A stretch of 64,000 nt of DNA. It comes from Hydrangea macrophylla (lineage: Eukaryota > Streptophyta > Magnoliopsida > Cornales > Hydrangeaceae). This document shows, in pieces, positions 48,891 through 60,473 of the stretch. The notes under the pieces are model-generated. The model was not told the origin of the DNA. It saw only the letters and a program-made list of their open reading frames with translations, and searched no databases. The position numbers and the translations under genes are program-made. Position 1 is the stretch's first letter. Every line of letters starts with the position of its first letter. The stretch lies in assembly GCA_033977485.1 (NCBI GenBank), contig CM066982.1, positions 37,240,218 to 37,304,217 on the forward strand, written 5' to 3'.

Positions 48891-51800
48891 TTTGCTCTAA
48901 AAAAATCAGCAGCCCTTCGGCCCCGTCGGATATGTTTTCTCACAATGATCCGCAGCTCTTCGGCCTCGTCGGACATGTTTGCTCTGAATTTGGGATCAAT
49001 CAGACTCAAATTCATTTCAATTTTCAAAATCGGGAGTCAATCATAGTTAATTTAATTCAAAATTTGGAGTCAGTCAGACTCGAATCAGTTCAATTCCAAA
49101 AATCCAGAGTCCTTCAGACTTAATTTGATTTTTTAAAATCAAGAGTCTATTAGACTCAACAAATTCTCTTCTTAGTTAAGCAAATTTCATTCCATTTACT
49201 TTCAAAAATTCGGAGTCTAGTACTTCAGACTCAATTTACTTCAAATTTCTAAATCGGGAGTCCGATGGGCTTAAATTATTTCAAACCCAAATCCACGTCA
49301 ATTTCAAAAATCGAGAATCAGTTAGACTCAATTTAATTCAATTTTCCAAAATTGGTAGTCAATCGAGCTTAATAATTATAATTTTTTTTTAAATTTTGAT
49401 CACGAGTTAGTCAGGCTCAAATAAACTCAATTTCACCAAGTCCGGAGTCGATTCGACTCAATTTGAGTTCAAATTCAAATGCTAAATTAGGAGTCACCTA
49501 GACTCGACTTGATTCATTTCTGAAATCAGGAATCAGCCAGACTCAAACAAATTCAATTTCACTAAGTCCGAAGTCAGTTTGACTCAAATCCAATTCAAAT
49601 TCAAATCCTAAATCAGATGTCAATCGGACATGATTCAATTCCTATTTCGCAAATCGGACAAAATCAGGAGTCAATCGGACTCAAAGAAATTTAAATTCAC
49701 AAAATTGGACTTTAAAGGATTTCTATTTCACAAAAGAATTTTTACAAAATTGGGAGTCAATCGAACTCAAAAAAAAAAATTCTATTTCACAAGATCGGGA
49801 GTCAACCAGACTCAAAAGAATTTCTAATTTCCAAAAACATGAGCCAATCAGACCCGCAAGAATTTCTAACTTCCAATTTCCAAAAACCTGAGCCAATCAG
49901 ACTCGAAAGAATTTCTAATTTCCAAAAACATGAGCCAATCAGACATAAAAGGATTTCTAATTCCAAATCATGAGTCAATCATACTCAAAAGAATTTCAAA
50001 AGATTGGGAGTCAACCAGACTCAAAAGTGTTTCTAATTTCCAAGAAACATGAGCCAATCAGACTCAAAAGAATTCTCAATTCCGAATTATGGGTCAATCA
50101 TACTCAAAAGAATTTCTAATTTCTAATTTCAAAATCGGAGTCAAACAGACTCAAAATAATTTCAAATTTCTAGAACAGGAGTCAACTGGACTCGAATCGG
50201 ATTCTATTTTACAACACCGAGAGTCAATCAAACTCAGATCTAAAATTGGGAGTTGATCAGATTTAAAGAAAAACAGACTCAACTCGATTCAAAAACTCTA
50301 AAATCTAGAATCAATCAGACTCAAATGAATTTTTCTAGAATTAGGAGTCAATTAGACTCAAAAGAATTCTCAATTCCGAATTATGGGTCAATCATACTCA
50401 AAAGAATTTCTAATTTCAAAATTGGAGTCAAGCAGACTCAAAATAATTTCAAATTTCTTGAACAGGAGTCAACTGGACTCGAATCAGATTCTATTTTACA
50501 AAACCGAGAGTCAATCAAACTCATATCTAAAATTGGGAGTTGATCAGATTTAAAGAAAAACAGACTCAATTCGATTCAAAAACTCTAAAATCTGGAATCA
50601 ATCAGACTCAAATGAATTTTTCTAGAATTAGGAGTCAATTAGACTCAATTCAATTCAATTTCTAAACTCGGGTGGTAAGTTAGACTTTCATGAATCGGGA
50701 GTCAGACGGATTTAATGATTTTAATTTCAGCAATCGAGAGCCAATCAGTTTCAACTTTATTTAACATTAAATCTAGCGATAGTTAGATCCATTTTAGCCC
50801 AAACTTTTGAACGTTCGGAGTCGGCTAGACTCAAAGAATTCAATTCAAACAAAATTCGGAGTTAAGCAGACTCACAAATTCAAAGGGAGTCACGTGGACC
50901 CAAAAATTCAATTTTCTTACACAAGGAGTCAATAGATTCACATTTCGAAACAAAAGAGTCATTCGGATCCATGGACCCACATTTCCACAACAACGGAGTC
51001 ACTAGGACTCAAAAACTCGCATTTTACAACCACAGAGTCATTTGGACTCAAAATTTGCATTTTTCGACAACAGAGTCACTCGGACTCAACAAAAATTCAC
51101 TTTTTATACAAATGGAGTCACACGGACTCAAAGAATTTCCTATTTCAAAATCGAGGGTTAATTTATTACATTTCAAATTTTCTTAATCAGAGTCAATTTT
51201 GACTCAACAAAAAAAAATTCCAATTTTCAAAATCAGGAGTTAAATCAAACTCAATTTATTTCAATTCTCAAAATCGAGAGTCAAATTAGACTCAATTTAA
51301 TTCAATTCAGTTCAATTTCTGAAATTAGGAGTCAATCAGTTCAATTCAGTTCATCGGAGTCGATCAGATTCAGTTTTATTCAAATTCTAAAATCAGAAGT
51401 TAGTCAGATTCAATTCAATTCAATTCAACTTTTCAAAATCTGGAGTCAATCAGACTCATTTCAGTTCTATATTCTAAAATTGGAATTCAATCAGACTTAA
51501 ATAATTTTTATTTCACCAATTCATAAGTCAATCAGATTCAAAGAATTCCTGTTTCACAAAATTGGAGTCAATCAGACTCAAAGAATTTTAGTTTCACAAA
51601 ATTAAGAGTTGATAAAACTCAAAGAATCTCTGCTTCACAAAATTGGGAGTCAATTAGACTCAATTTAGTTCAAACTCATGAATCAGGAGTCAATTAGACT
51701 CAAACAAATTCAAATTCTCAAAATCCAGAGTTCGGAGTCGATTCAACTTGAAACAATTCCTATTTCCAAAGGGGAGTCACACTGATTCACATTTTACAAA

Positions 51801-52960
51801 GGAGAGTCATATGATCTTGAAAATTTTCACATTTCTCAAACACGGATTCATATGGACTCAAAAATTCACATTCTATAAACATGAAGTCATACAAACTAAA
51901 AAAAATTCATATATATATATTTTTTTAAAAAAAAAGACGTAGTCACGCGGACTCAAGAACTCAGTATTTTACATAAATGGAGTCCCACGGACCCAACAAA
52001 TTCCCACTTTTCATAAATGGAGTCGCACGGACTTAACAAATTCACATTTTACATAGAACGGAGTCATGCGGACTTGAAATTTCATATTTCACAAAGACGG
52101 AGTCACGCGGACTCAAAATTTCATTTCGTTATTCAAACGAAGTCACACGGACTGAACAAATTCACTTTTTACATAGAACGGAGTCATGTGGACTTGAAAT
52201 TTCATATTTCACAAAGACGGAGTCACGCAGACTCGAAATTTCATTTCGTTATTCAAACGAAGTCACATGGATTGAACAAATTCACTTTTTACATAGAACG
52301 GAGTCATGCGGACTTGAAATTTCATATTTCACAAAGACGGAGTCACGCGGACTCGAAATTTCATTTCGTTATTCAAACGAAGTCACACGGACTGAACAAA
52401 CTCACTTTTTACATAGAACGGAGTCATGCGGACTTGAAATTTCATATTTCACAAAGACGGAGTCACACGGACTCGAAATTTCATTTCGTTATTCAAACAA
52501 AGTCACACGGACTCAAAAAATCATATTTTTACGCAAACGGAGTCATGCGGACTTAAAATTTCATATTTCACAAAGACGGAGTCACACGGACTCAAAATTT
52601 CATTTCGTTATTCAAATGAAGTCACACAGACTGAACAAATTCACTTTTTACATAGAACGGAGTCACACGAACTCAACAAGTTTACTTTTTATACAAATAG
52701 AGCCATACGGAGTTAACAAATTCACGTTCTACATAAATAGAGTCACATGGACTCAATCAAATTCAAAGAATTGGTTTTTCGAAAATAGGGAGTCCCCGGA
52801 CTCAAGGAATTTTATTTCACAAAAATGGGGAGTTCTCGGGCTGAAAGAATTTTATTTTACAAAAATGGGGAGTCCTCAGATTCAAGGACTTGATTTTTTT
52901 TTTCAAGATTTAGGGAGTCTTAAGACTCATAGAATTTGGAAGGAGCTGATAGAAATAATG
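48891..52960. repeat. ~4-kb array of GAGTC...GACTC hairpin units
   Basis: Dozens of degenerate units of about 40-60 bp each carry GAGTC, 4-8 nt, then GACTC (for example GGAGTCAATCAGACTC and GGAGTCACACGGACTC), separated by AATTTC/TTCAAAATT-rich spacers. It is more divergent on the left and more regular on the right. It lies in the 3' UTR of the family F element, where Tat/Ogre elements are known to carry tandem repeats that can seed satellites. Confidence 0.9.
52020..52610. repeat. 120-bp higher-order units within the GAGTC array
   Basis: The block GAACGGAGTCATG recurs at about 52057, 52177, 52297 and 52417, a 120-bp period built of three GAGTC units. Because 120 is divisible by 3, one frame stays open for 179 codons with a 40-residue repeat. 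I do not treat this as a gene. Confidence 0.85.
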
Positions 52961-53177
52961 ATTTTCTTCATTTGCGGACCTTCGAAAGAAACACTTCGAT
53001 CTTGTCAAAAGAGGGAAATCACCTTTGCCCTTAGTCTTGGACTCTTCTTATATTGCCACTTTAGCATTACGTTGTGATGAAGCCTCTGCTCGAATTGCTC
53101 TTAGGATGCTCATGTAGACTTTTCAAATCTTTATTCATCATCTTAGACCCAGAGTGAAACCAGAAGTCAAAAGTGCA

Positions 53178-53261
53178 GTCTTCAAAAGCTTTCTTACTCT
53201 CACCGGTGATGTAGTATATGTCCTTCTGTCCCTCCATCCTTGTAAGGTAATCCTTTAAACT
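53178..53261 (-). pseudogene. HSP90 fragment
   Basis: The minus strand reads SLKDYLTRM, E, GQKDIYYITGESKK, AFED over 28 codons. This matches the highly conserved middle-domain segment of cytosolic HSP90 (the chaperone ATPase), where plant proteins read SLKDYVTRMKEGQ-DIYYITGESKK. Immediately downstream, in another frame (about 53150-53182), ALLTSGFTL resembles the C-terminal TALLTSGFSL of HSP90, which would imply loss of the intervening region plus a frameshift. No further HSP90 sequence is recognised on either side. It lies between the family F tandem repeats and CACTA-like sequence, so I read it as a captured or processed pseudogene fragment. Identity of the 28 codons is strong; the C-terminal piece is tentative. 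Confidence 0.75.
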
Positions 53262-54344
53262 AGGACTAGATTTTTTTAGGGTGTATTATGAGTGTACGTC
53301 CTAATATTTGAAAGAGCTAGACGAAAAATTGTCAGGTTTTCTTAGTATATCATTAAGTATGGAAAAATGTCTTCTCCAATGTGTACCCATGCCTGCTAGA
53401 AGACCTCTCATCTATCCCACTCAAATGAGATATGGAGGCACAAATCCTTGAATTAGGGACGAGAGCATGTCTTCCCCATTGACTTCTGTATATCCGTCTA
53501 GATCTTCAGCATTGCATGGAATGCTTGTAATTTACCTCTTCAAGTGTGAGAAAATTTGGGTAGAATTATGGAAGCCAAACATGCCTTAGGATTTTCGATC
53601 GTTCGAAGCTCGTGTTCGATCGATTGATCGATCCTCTCTATGTCTCAGATTTTGAAGTTCAGAATTGCTTCTTCTTGCTGCAAATTTGATCCCCAATGCT
53701 TCTCATTTCTATAAAATAAAAAATAAATAAAAAAAAAAAATTAAAAAAAAAAAAACAACATTGACACTTACAAAGGAAGAATTGAGTTGTAAACATGTAG
53801 TGTTTATACTAATACACTTACCAATCTCCATATTGTTCAGAAGATCCTTTCAATTTGCTTTCGTTACATGAATTAAACTACATTTTATTGAATCATAAAT
53901 ATTGTGATGATGTATTCCATACCTTGCCAAAATAAACGATCCGTGTTTCCCAATGACACATTGTCTAACCAAATCCAATTCTTTCTTGGTACGTTTTTGA
54001 AAAAATCCGATTCGTGCGGTTACATTTCTTTTTGTTTGAATGCCAGTATTGTACTTCCAATTTAGAATTAGAACCACAGTTTTCTTGTTAGTCATTAGTA
54101 AAAGTAGTTGGGTGTTGTAAATATGGTGTGTCTGTGCACTACTATATTTACACTTTTGACAAATATTTATGGAGCTTCTAGACCAGTGAAATTCTCTGTA
54201 TACAAGCACTGACATATTCTTTGCAGATTTCCTTTTAACTAATGCTATTGGTAGTCAAATATGTGAGTAACATGTGTAGGTTTTAATTCATAGCTTAATT
54301 TTTTTTAGTATATCATGACAATGTTTACATTTAATGACTACAGG
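53262..54344. other. unassigned sequence
   Basis: I see no recognisable gene. A minus-strand open frame at 53850-54215 (121 codons) has no family I recognise. A few TTCGATCGATTGATCGA words are at 53595-53628 and an A-rich run at 53716-53760. It may be interior CACTA or F-element sequence. Confidence 0.4.
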
Positions 54345-54499
54345 ATGAACTAAAGGTAATTGGAAATATAAGAAAAAGCAGCATCTTGACTGACGAGGGA
54401 TGTAGTAACACTTGTGAAGACTTTGACAATGACGAGTTAACTCAAGTATTTGGGAGGGAAAGAAGGGAACGGGTGTGCTATGGGTTCCCGCAACTCTAA
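54345..54499 (+). pseudogene. possible last exon of a CACTA (En/Spm) ORF
   Basis: After a splice-acceptor-like ACTACAG the plus strand reads DELKVIGNIRKSSIL and then FDNDELTQVFGRERRERVCYG before a stop. This resembles the plant transposase (Ptta/En/Spm) C-terminal pattern with DEL-V-G-E/R-R-G-V-G. Its place just left of CACTA-like subterminal repeats supports the call. It is short, so this is tentative. Confidence 0.35.
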
Positions 54500-55115
54500 G
54501 AGGCAGCTACTTCATATCGGGTTGACTTCATTTATCTTATTTTCTATGACTTTAAATTTCAGGCATGGTTTATTGGCCAGTTAGTTTAGTTTAGTGTTGG
54601 ATGGATTTACTCTTTCAATGTCAGACATGGTTTGTTAGTTTTGGTTTGGATGCAGAAACAGTTTGTAATAATTAAGGATAATTATGCTTATTTTGGATTA
54701 TATTTTTTGTATTTATTATGGTTTGGGTTTGAACGTATCATATGTTTATAGTAAATGTGATGGAAATTAGGTGCAAATAAAATTGGGGAGCATATTTTAG
54801 TATTTATGTTTTTCATATTTAAAATAATTACTAACGGATAATTTCCGTTAGTATTCTTACACATGTGTTAGAAAACAAACCGTTAGTAATAAAATTACTA
54901 ACGGTTTATGTCCATTAGTAATTGTCTCGAAAGTGTTAGAAACTGTCATATTACATACCGTTAGTAATAAAATTACTAACGGTATGTAATAAAATTACTA
55001 ATGGTTTACCGTTAGTATTTTTGTATATAAAAGTGTTAGAAAATAAACCGTTAGAATAAATATTACTAACGGAATATTTCCGTTAGGAATAATAAATTAC
55101 TAACGGTAAATTACC

Positions 55116-57583
55116 TGTAACACCCTGTATTTTTATTTTTCATTAATAAATAAATATTTCATTTTAATTCTATTTATAAATATTTGTTTGGGGTCAAACA
55201 GTAATTTCCATAAATATAGAAAATATTTTCTAAGGATTTGAAAACTATATCTATACTTTTGTACAACCCGGGATTTAATTCCTACATTAATATGGTTTTC
55301 TGTATTTTTATTTCAACCCTAAAATACCAGTTTTTGTTTTAATCTGTGTCTATACCACGACTTGGCTGTGGGAGCACGTGAGCTCAACCACACCGTGCGA
55401 TTCCCGTGACTTTCTTGGAGCCCAAAATTTCCCAGTGTATATATTTGTGTGTGTATCTCTCAATCTCACAGTCTCTCATCTCTCAACTCTCTGTAACTCT
55501 CAATCCCTCTCAACTTTCTCTCCCTCTCTCAAGAACAACACACACACACACACACACACACACATATTCAGATTATATACATATAGATACACATAAAAAT
55601 ACATACATATATATATAATTCAAGAACGGAGGAGAATTCGAATGACGGAATCGACGGCGGAAATTATCGGTCTCAAATTCTTAGTCTAATCACCTCTGTG
55701 AGTAATTTAAACTCACTCACCATGTTTATATAAGTGCATTTCAGTGTATATTTATGTGTATATGAGTATATATATATAGATACACCATTAAAGCTTGAAA
55801 GTTGGAGTTTTATGAAACTTAACCAAAATGAAATCCGTGAATTAGGAATGAAAGATCTTAGTCCCAATAAGCTACAGTTCAAATCCTACGGGTTAATTCA
55901 CTCATATGGTGACGTATCATTGGATTAAAGTTTTGTCACTCTAACTTTAATCGCAAGAATCGAGAGATACAATCCATATTAGTTTAAATTGATCACATAT
56001 TTATAATCTATGCGGAAAACCGAAGAGATCCATATATTGGACGACATGTTTGAAACAGAATCTGAAAAATGGGTCTGTGACAGTTTTGAAAATTGAAAAT
56101 AGGGGAAAAACGAAAAAGATGAGGTTCTGCAACAACTCGCGCGCGCGACCCACTCGCGCGAGGCTCGCTCGCGCGGGCGGTCCGCTTGCGCGAGGTGTGT
56201 ATTTTGGGCAGGAAGGAAATTTTAAAAGATTTTACAAAAATGGCCTAATCGCGCGTGCGACCCCTCGCTCGCGCGACGAGGCAGTTTTGACAGTTTGTTC
56301 ACTTTTGTATCAGGGACCGTCTGGAAAATGTTTTGGGAAGTTTTAAGGAACTGTTTGACAGATATACTGTTTTAAAGGCTCACTGTTAGGAATTGGACTT
56401 ATAAGAACGATTAAGGCCGAGATCTATGTTGAACGAGTATCCAACTTTGAGATTAATAACTGTTACTACAAACTGTGAAAATTGACATACATATTAGGGT
56501 CGAGGTTGTGTCAACATGCATGTGTGTGAGACAGCGTGAAAAGAGTAAAGAGTGGTGGTCTGGTGTGCGACCTCAATATCGATCGGATATTATTCCTGGT
56601 ATTGGAGGCGACAGTGTTGTGTACGACTTAGATATCGATCGGATATTATTCCTGGTATCTAAGGCGCGCATTTCGGATATCGATCGGATATTATTTCTGG
56701 TATCCGAAGCGATGGTTGGTCCTGATCGACCCATATATCGATCAGATATTATTCCTGGCATCTGAGGTGATAGCGTGGTGTACGACCTCAATATTGATCG
56801 GATATTATTCCTTGTATTGGAGGCGACAGTGTTATGTACGACTTAGATATCGATCGGATATTATTCCTGGTATCTAAGGTGCGTATTTCGGATATCGATC
56901 GGATATTATTCCTGGTATTCGAAGCGATGGTATGGTGTGCGGTTTGGATATCGATCAGATATTATTCCTGGTATCTGAGGTAATGGTTTGGTTGAGTCAA
57001 GTTTTGTTGAGAGAAAAGAGTCAGAAAGATGAGATGTTACATTGTTCATGCACGGTCGCATGTTTATTGCTTACTTTATTCCCCCGTGACTTATGTTGGA
57101 ATTGGAACCTTGAATCTATTGCTTTTAAAGTTAAATTGCACCGTTGTTTTTTTGCTTATATATACATTGCGAGCACTTATTTATTTTGCTCACCAGCTTT
57201 CATAAGCTGACGGCGTTGATGCGTCCTGGACTCTATGTCCAAATTTTCAGGGTCAGGAGCAGCCAAGGTATTTCGACTATGCTAGTTAGAAGCAGGGGAC
57301 TTTCCAGGAGGCTGCTTTATATTTCCTATGTCTTTTTAATTTCGGGTTGTAATAAACTAGTTTTAGGCATTTGAATAAGGGTGTTTTGTACCTAAAACCT
57401 GGACTTATGTAATAGTTTAGCAAGTTTTAATTTCGGAGCTTATGTTTATTAGTATCCTTTCCTTTAGAAATGTTGTTAAGTTATTTGTTGCAGGGACAAT
57501 TGGTCATACTCACCTGTCACGACCTATGAGTCCATAAAGGAAATTAAATGCTTTCCTGTATTATGCTACGTCGGGGCGTGACA
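55116..57583 (+). mobile_element. Ty3/gypsy solo LTR in CACTA-like sequence
   Basis: This 2,468-bp sequence begins TGTAACACCCTGTATTTTT and ends GGGGCGTGACA, with flanks TTACC (55111-55115) and TTATC (57584-57588), a 5-bp target duplication with one change. No PBS or coding sequence is present. It contains a CA microsatellite (about 55541-55563), GCGCGAG-type words (56135-56280) and a repeat array (56570-56975). Confidence 0.82.
56570..56975. repeat. GATATCGATCGGATAT repeats in the solo LTR
   Basis: GATATCGATCGGATATTATT-like units recur about eight times at irregular spacing of about 45-60 bp, arranged in a longer period of about 213 bp. The core is nearly self-complementary. Confidence 0.85.
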
Positions 57584-57769
57584 TTATCGTTAGTACAGAT
57601 AATACTAACGGTAATTTACCGTTAGTAAAAAAAAAATTTCTAACGGAAAATTACCGTTAGAAATTTCGTTAGAATTATTAGCCACACTCTATTTCTAACG
57701 GTAAATTACCGATAGGAATAATTTTACTAATGGTAAATTACCGTTAGTAATGTACCCTTTTGGTGTAGT

Positions 57770-59000
57770 ATATGTGAGTGTGTGAAGAACAAAAGAGGAA
57801 GAAGATGAGTGTTGTAACAAAGAGAATAAAACTAAAGTAGACCCAAGTCTTATAGATCTATATACAAAAGTAGGAATTATGATGTCTACTTCTTGGAGGA
57901 TTCTCAATTATGCAATCAAAGTTGAATTGAAGAGTCTTCTTCTTCAAGTGTTCTTCAAGTTCTTCAAGTATTCATCCATGGGAGTTTGAGGGAGGCAATT
58001 GATGTCAAAATTGTCCTCTAATTCACTATTCTAATTATCTTCAGATTAGTTTTATGAGATTTCATTCATAATTCACATCATCTCTCTAGAAATCTCTTCT
58101 TAAATTGAAAGTATTTTGCAAGTATATCCACTTGTATGTACTTCTTTCTTCTATATACTCTCCTCTACATGTACTTGTGTGTGTAAAAGATGATCTCATA
58201 CGGATCTATATATAGAGTTTTAAAAACTTAACTCTTAAGTTTCGGGGTTAAAATAGAGATTTTAGAGGTCAGAAAAGGGTTAAAATGTCCATATTGGTGC
58301 CTAAACACAGTTTTCAGGCAATTTTCTCGCAATGGGAGGCTTCTAGAAGGGTCTGGAACTCAAAAAGCTCAATGGAGGGACACTATATAGGTGGAGGCTT
58401 AGGTGGGACCTGTCACTCCATAAGTGGGACCCACCACCTACTTTTCTTCCTCCTCTGGTTGCCCACAAGCCCTGTTTAAAATATTAGGTGCACTGCTTTT
58501 CAAGATTTTTGTAAAAATGCTTCTTGGTGTTCGAAATCGTCCGTTTACGTACCGTCGGAAAGTTTTTGAGTTGAATTTTAGTATAAAAATATTCTAGGAA
58601 GCTTTGAAATGAAAATTGATGTCCAATTGAAGCTCGGAAGTCCTCCGGAACTTTCGCTGTCTTTTTGAAAACAAATGACGTCTTTTTCAAAATTGCTTTT
58701 CAATGTGCATCGATTTCAAACTTTTCTTTAAAATTCAATCTCTGGACATCTAGAATACTACATTTAGAACACTTCGTGTTCATATAACCCTAAGTAAATA
58801 TGAATTCTAAGAGACGATTTTGACAAAACTGGGATTTATGTATGGAAAAGGGCTTTTCTGAACTTGAAGTCACTTTCTGAAGTTCGACCTTTCGATTATA
58901 TGGAATCCAGTACCTTCCACGGGGTACTTTTCATCATCGAATCCTCCAAGAAATTGTCCACCCTAAAACCTATTAGTGTGGTCAAAATTGGGTGTCTATA
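57770..59000 (-). mobile_element. family F-like LTR remnant
   Basis: The right end GGTCAAAATTGGGTGTCTATA is the complement of a TATAGACACCCAATTTTGACC start, close to the family F start TGTAGACACCCCAATTTTGACC. The sequence before it parallels 47700-47875. The left boundary is not visible because it meets the CACTA-like end. Confidence 0.55.
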
Positions 59001-60467
59001 AGCCCCGAACAGGTGGAGGTTCTTGATGGGGTCCATCTCTTTGTGGCCCCAAGTCTTCGGGTACGAACACACCCTTCATAAGTTCTTGTGGACCTACCGA
59101 TCATTCCCTGTGCATGGAGAGGTCGGGATCTTCTCTCTGGGGGCACGTCCGGGGAGAAAAATCTTCATCAACTGCCCAAGCAACAACAAGGGGTAGAAGA
59201 ACAAGTTCTTCCAGGCGTCCAACCTCGGGCTCTATGAGAAAACCCCAGGAATCCAACTGAGGACTTCCTGTGAGGGAGAGCTGAGGAGTAAGCCCATCTT
59301 GTCATCTCTTTTCTTGCTTTTCTTTTCTTTGATTGTTACAAGGGGACTGACTATTTTGTGCTTCGTGTTGCAGTGGGATCAGTTGATCCGCCGAGCATCC
59401 CAGAGGAGTGCCAGAACAGGATCCGGCACTTGGAGAGCTTGCCTATAAACATCTGGAACATGCTAACCCGGTGAGGTGACCAGAAAGTATCTTACGATAC
59501 AGATCAGCCCGTTGAAGCCCCTGTTTTTCCTCCAATCATTCCTGCTGAGTGCTCCTCGACCTGGTGAACTTCCTCACCTTAGTTACTCATTTGTTACTTT
59601 CTGGGTTGCTAACCCCCCATCCCTCTTTTTTCTTTTACAGAGATGGGACCTAGGAGAGATCCGGAGGTGTTGAGGGCCAGCCAGGCCATCGCTGCAGGTC
59701 GAATAGCGGCGAGGGGGAAAAGATCGACCGCCGAGGCCTCGAATAGTGATCGCCAACTTAGGCAAATTCAGCACAGGACGACAACTCACTAGGAATCGGG
59801 GGAGATGTCGGTCTCCCAAGTGGTGGTGGTGGAGGACACCGCTCCCTGGGTGAACCCACCGTCTGGGACGCTGCTAGGAGAGTCGGCAAAAATATGGGAG
59901 AGGGTCAGGCTAGGCCTTCTTCCGAGCAAGGAGGAGATGTGTGCCAACATGTCTCCCCAGGCTTTCCATGAGTGGTTGTACAACCTTTCCCACTTTGTAA
60001 GTACCTTTACCACCTTACTCTTCGTTTGTTTATTTGTTTGCTTTATTAACCGACCGGTTTGTGCTTGCTTTTTTGTAGGTCGATTGCATGGCCGCAGGAG
60101 TTGAATCCTTCCTGTCCTCCCTAACTAGGAGGGCCATCACTGCTAAAGCTGCCTTGTTAAAGGAGCAGGCAGCCTTAGAGGCTAAGGAAATTGCCTTGGT
60201 CATGCAGAAAGACAAGGTCAATGGCTTGGCTCTGGGCCTTGGGGCGGCGCAGGCAGAATTGGTAACCACCTTGGCGGAGCTAGAGGCCGCCTGGGAAAAC
60301 CTAGCGGCCACAGAGGCTCGGGAGAAGGCTCTGGCCGAGACGGTAGTGGCTGGATCTACCGAGGAGGCCTTCGACAATGGCTTCTTTCAGGGCTATGAGG
60401 ACCTAAAAAGAAGGTTGGCTCGAGATGACATGACTAGAAAGTTGTTCGCTCTTGTGCAACACCTAAG
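59001..60467 (+). pseudogene. multi-exon transposon-derived gene remnant with coiled coil
   Basis: The plus strand shows exon-like pieces separated by GT-AG introns: 59288-59373 (GTAAGC...TTGCAG), 59471-59640 (GTGAGG...TTACAG) and 59997-60078 (GTAAGT...TTGTAG). The first piece reads FLWTYRSFPVHGEVGIFSLG, then FINCPSNNKG and KNKFFQASNLG, like the globular domain of plant putative-transposon/gag-like proteins. The third has MGPRRDPEVLRASQAIAAGR and then a stop after about 50 codons, followed in another frame by PWVNPPSGTLLGESAKIWER. The last piece is an open 147-codon stretch (60088 on), mostly alanine- and leucine-rich coiled coil, then AFDNGFFQGYEDLKRRLARD. GC content is higher than its neighbours. 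LTR G2 cuts it at about 60468-60473; stops and a missing 5' end make it non-functional. Confidence 0.55.
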
Positions 60468-60473
60468 TGTAGG

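Larger units (their letters stand above)
54820..57769. mobile_element. CACTA-like subterminal region, split by a solo LTR
   Basis: About 290 bp left and 185 bp right of the solo LTR are packed with CCGTTAGTAA/TTACTAACGG words in both orientations (for example at 54887-54912 and 57600-57660). The right end reads TTTTGGTGTAGTA, the complement of a CACTACACCAAAA-type terminus with its first base changed. Subterminal inverted words of this kind are typical of En/Spm transposase-binding regions. The opposite terminus was not found. Confidence 0.6.

Noticed and set aside
52017..52556. A 179-codon open frame with four copies of a 40-residue repeat
   Set aside because: The repeat is a 120-bp DNA period within a non-coding tandem array. 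The frame is open only because 120 is divisible by 3.
48891..52960. CRISPR-like array of short repeats with spacers
   Set aside because: The repeats are degenerate, the spacers are themselves related A/T-rich text of variable length, there are no cas genes, and the context is a plant retroelement 3' UTR.
53850..54215. A 121-codon minus-strand open frame
   Set aside because: I recognise no domain or family. It lies in AT-rich, transposon-flanked sequence, and one frame of this length is not surprising.
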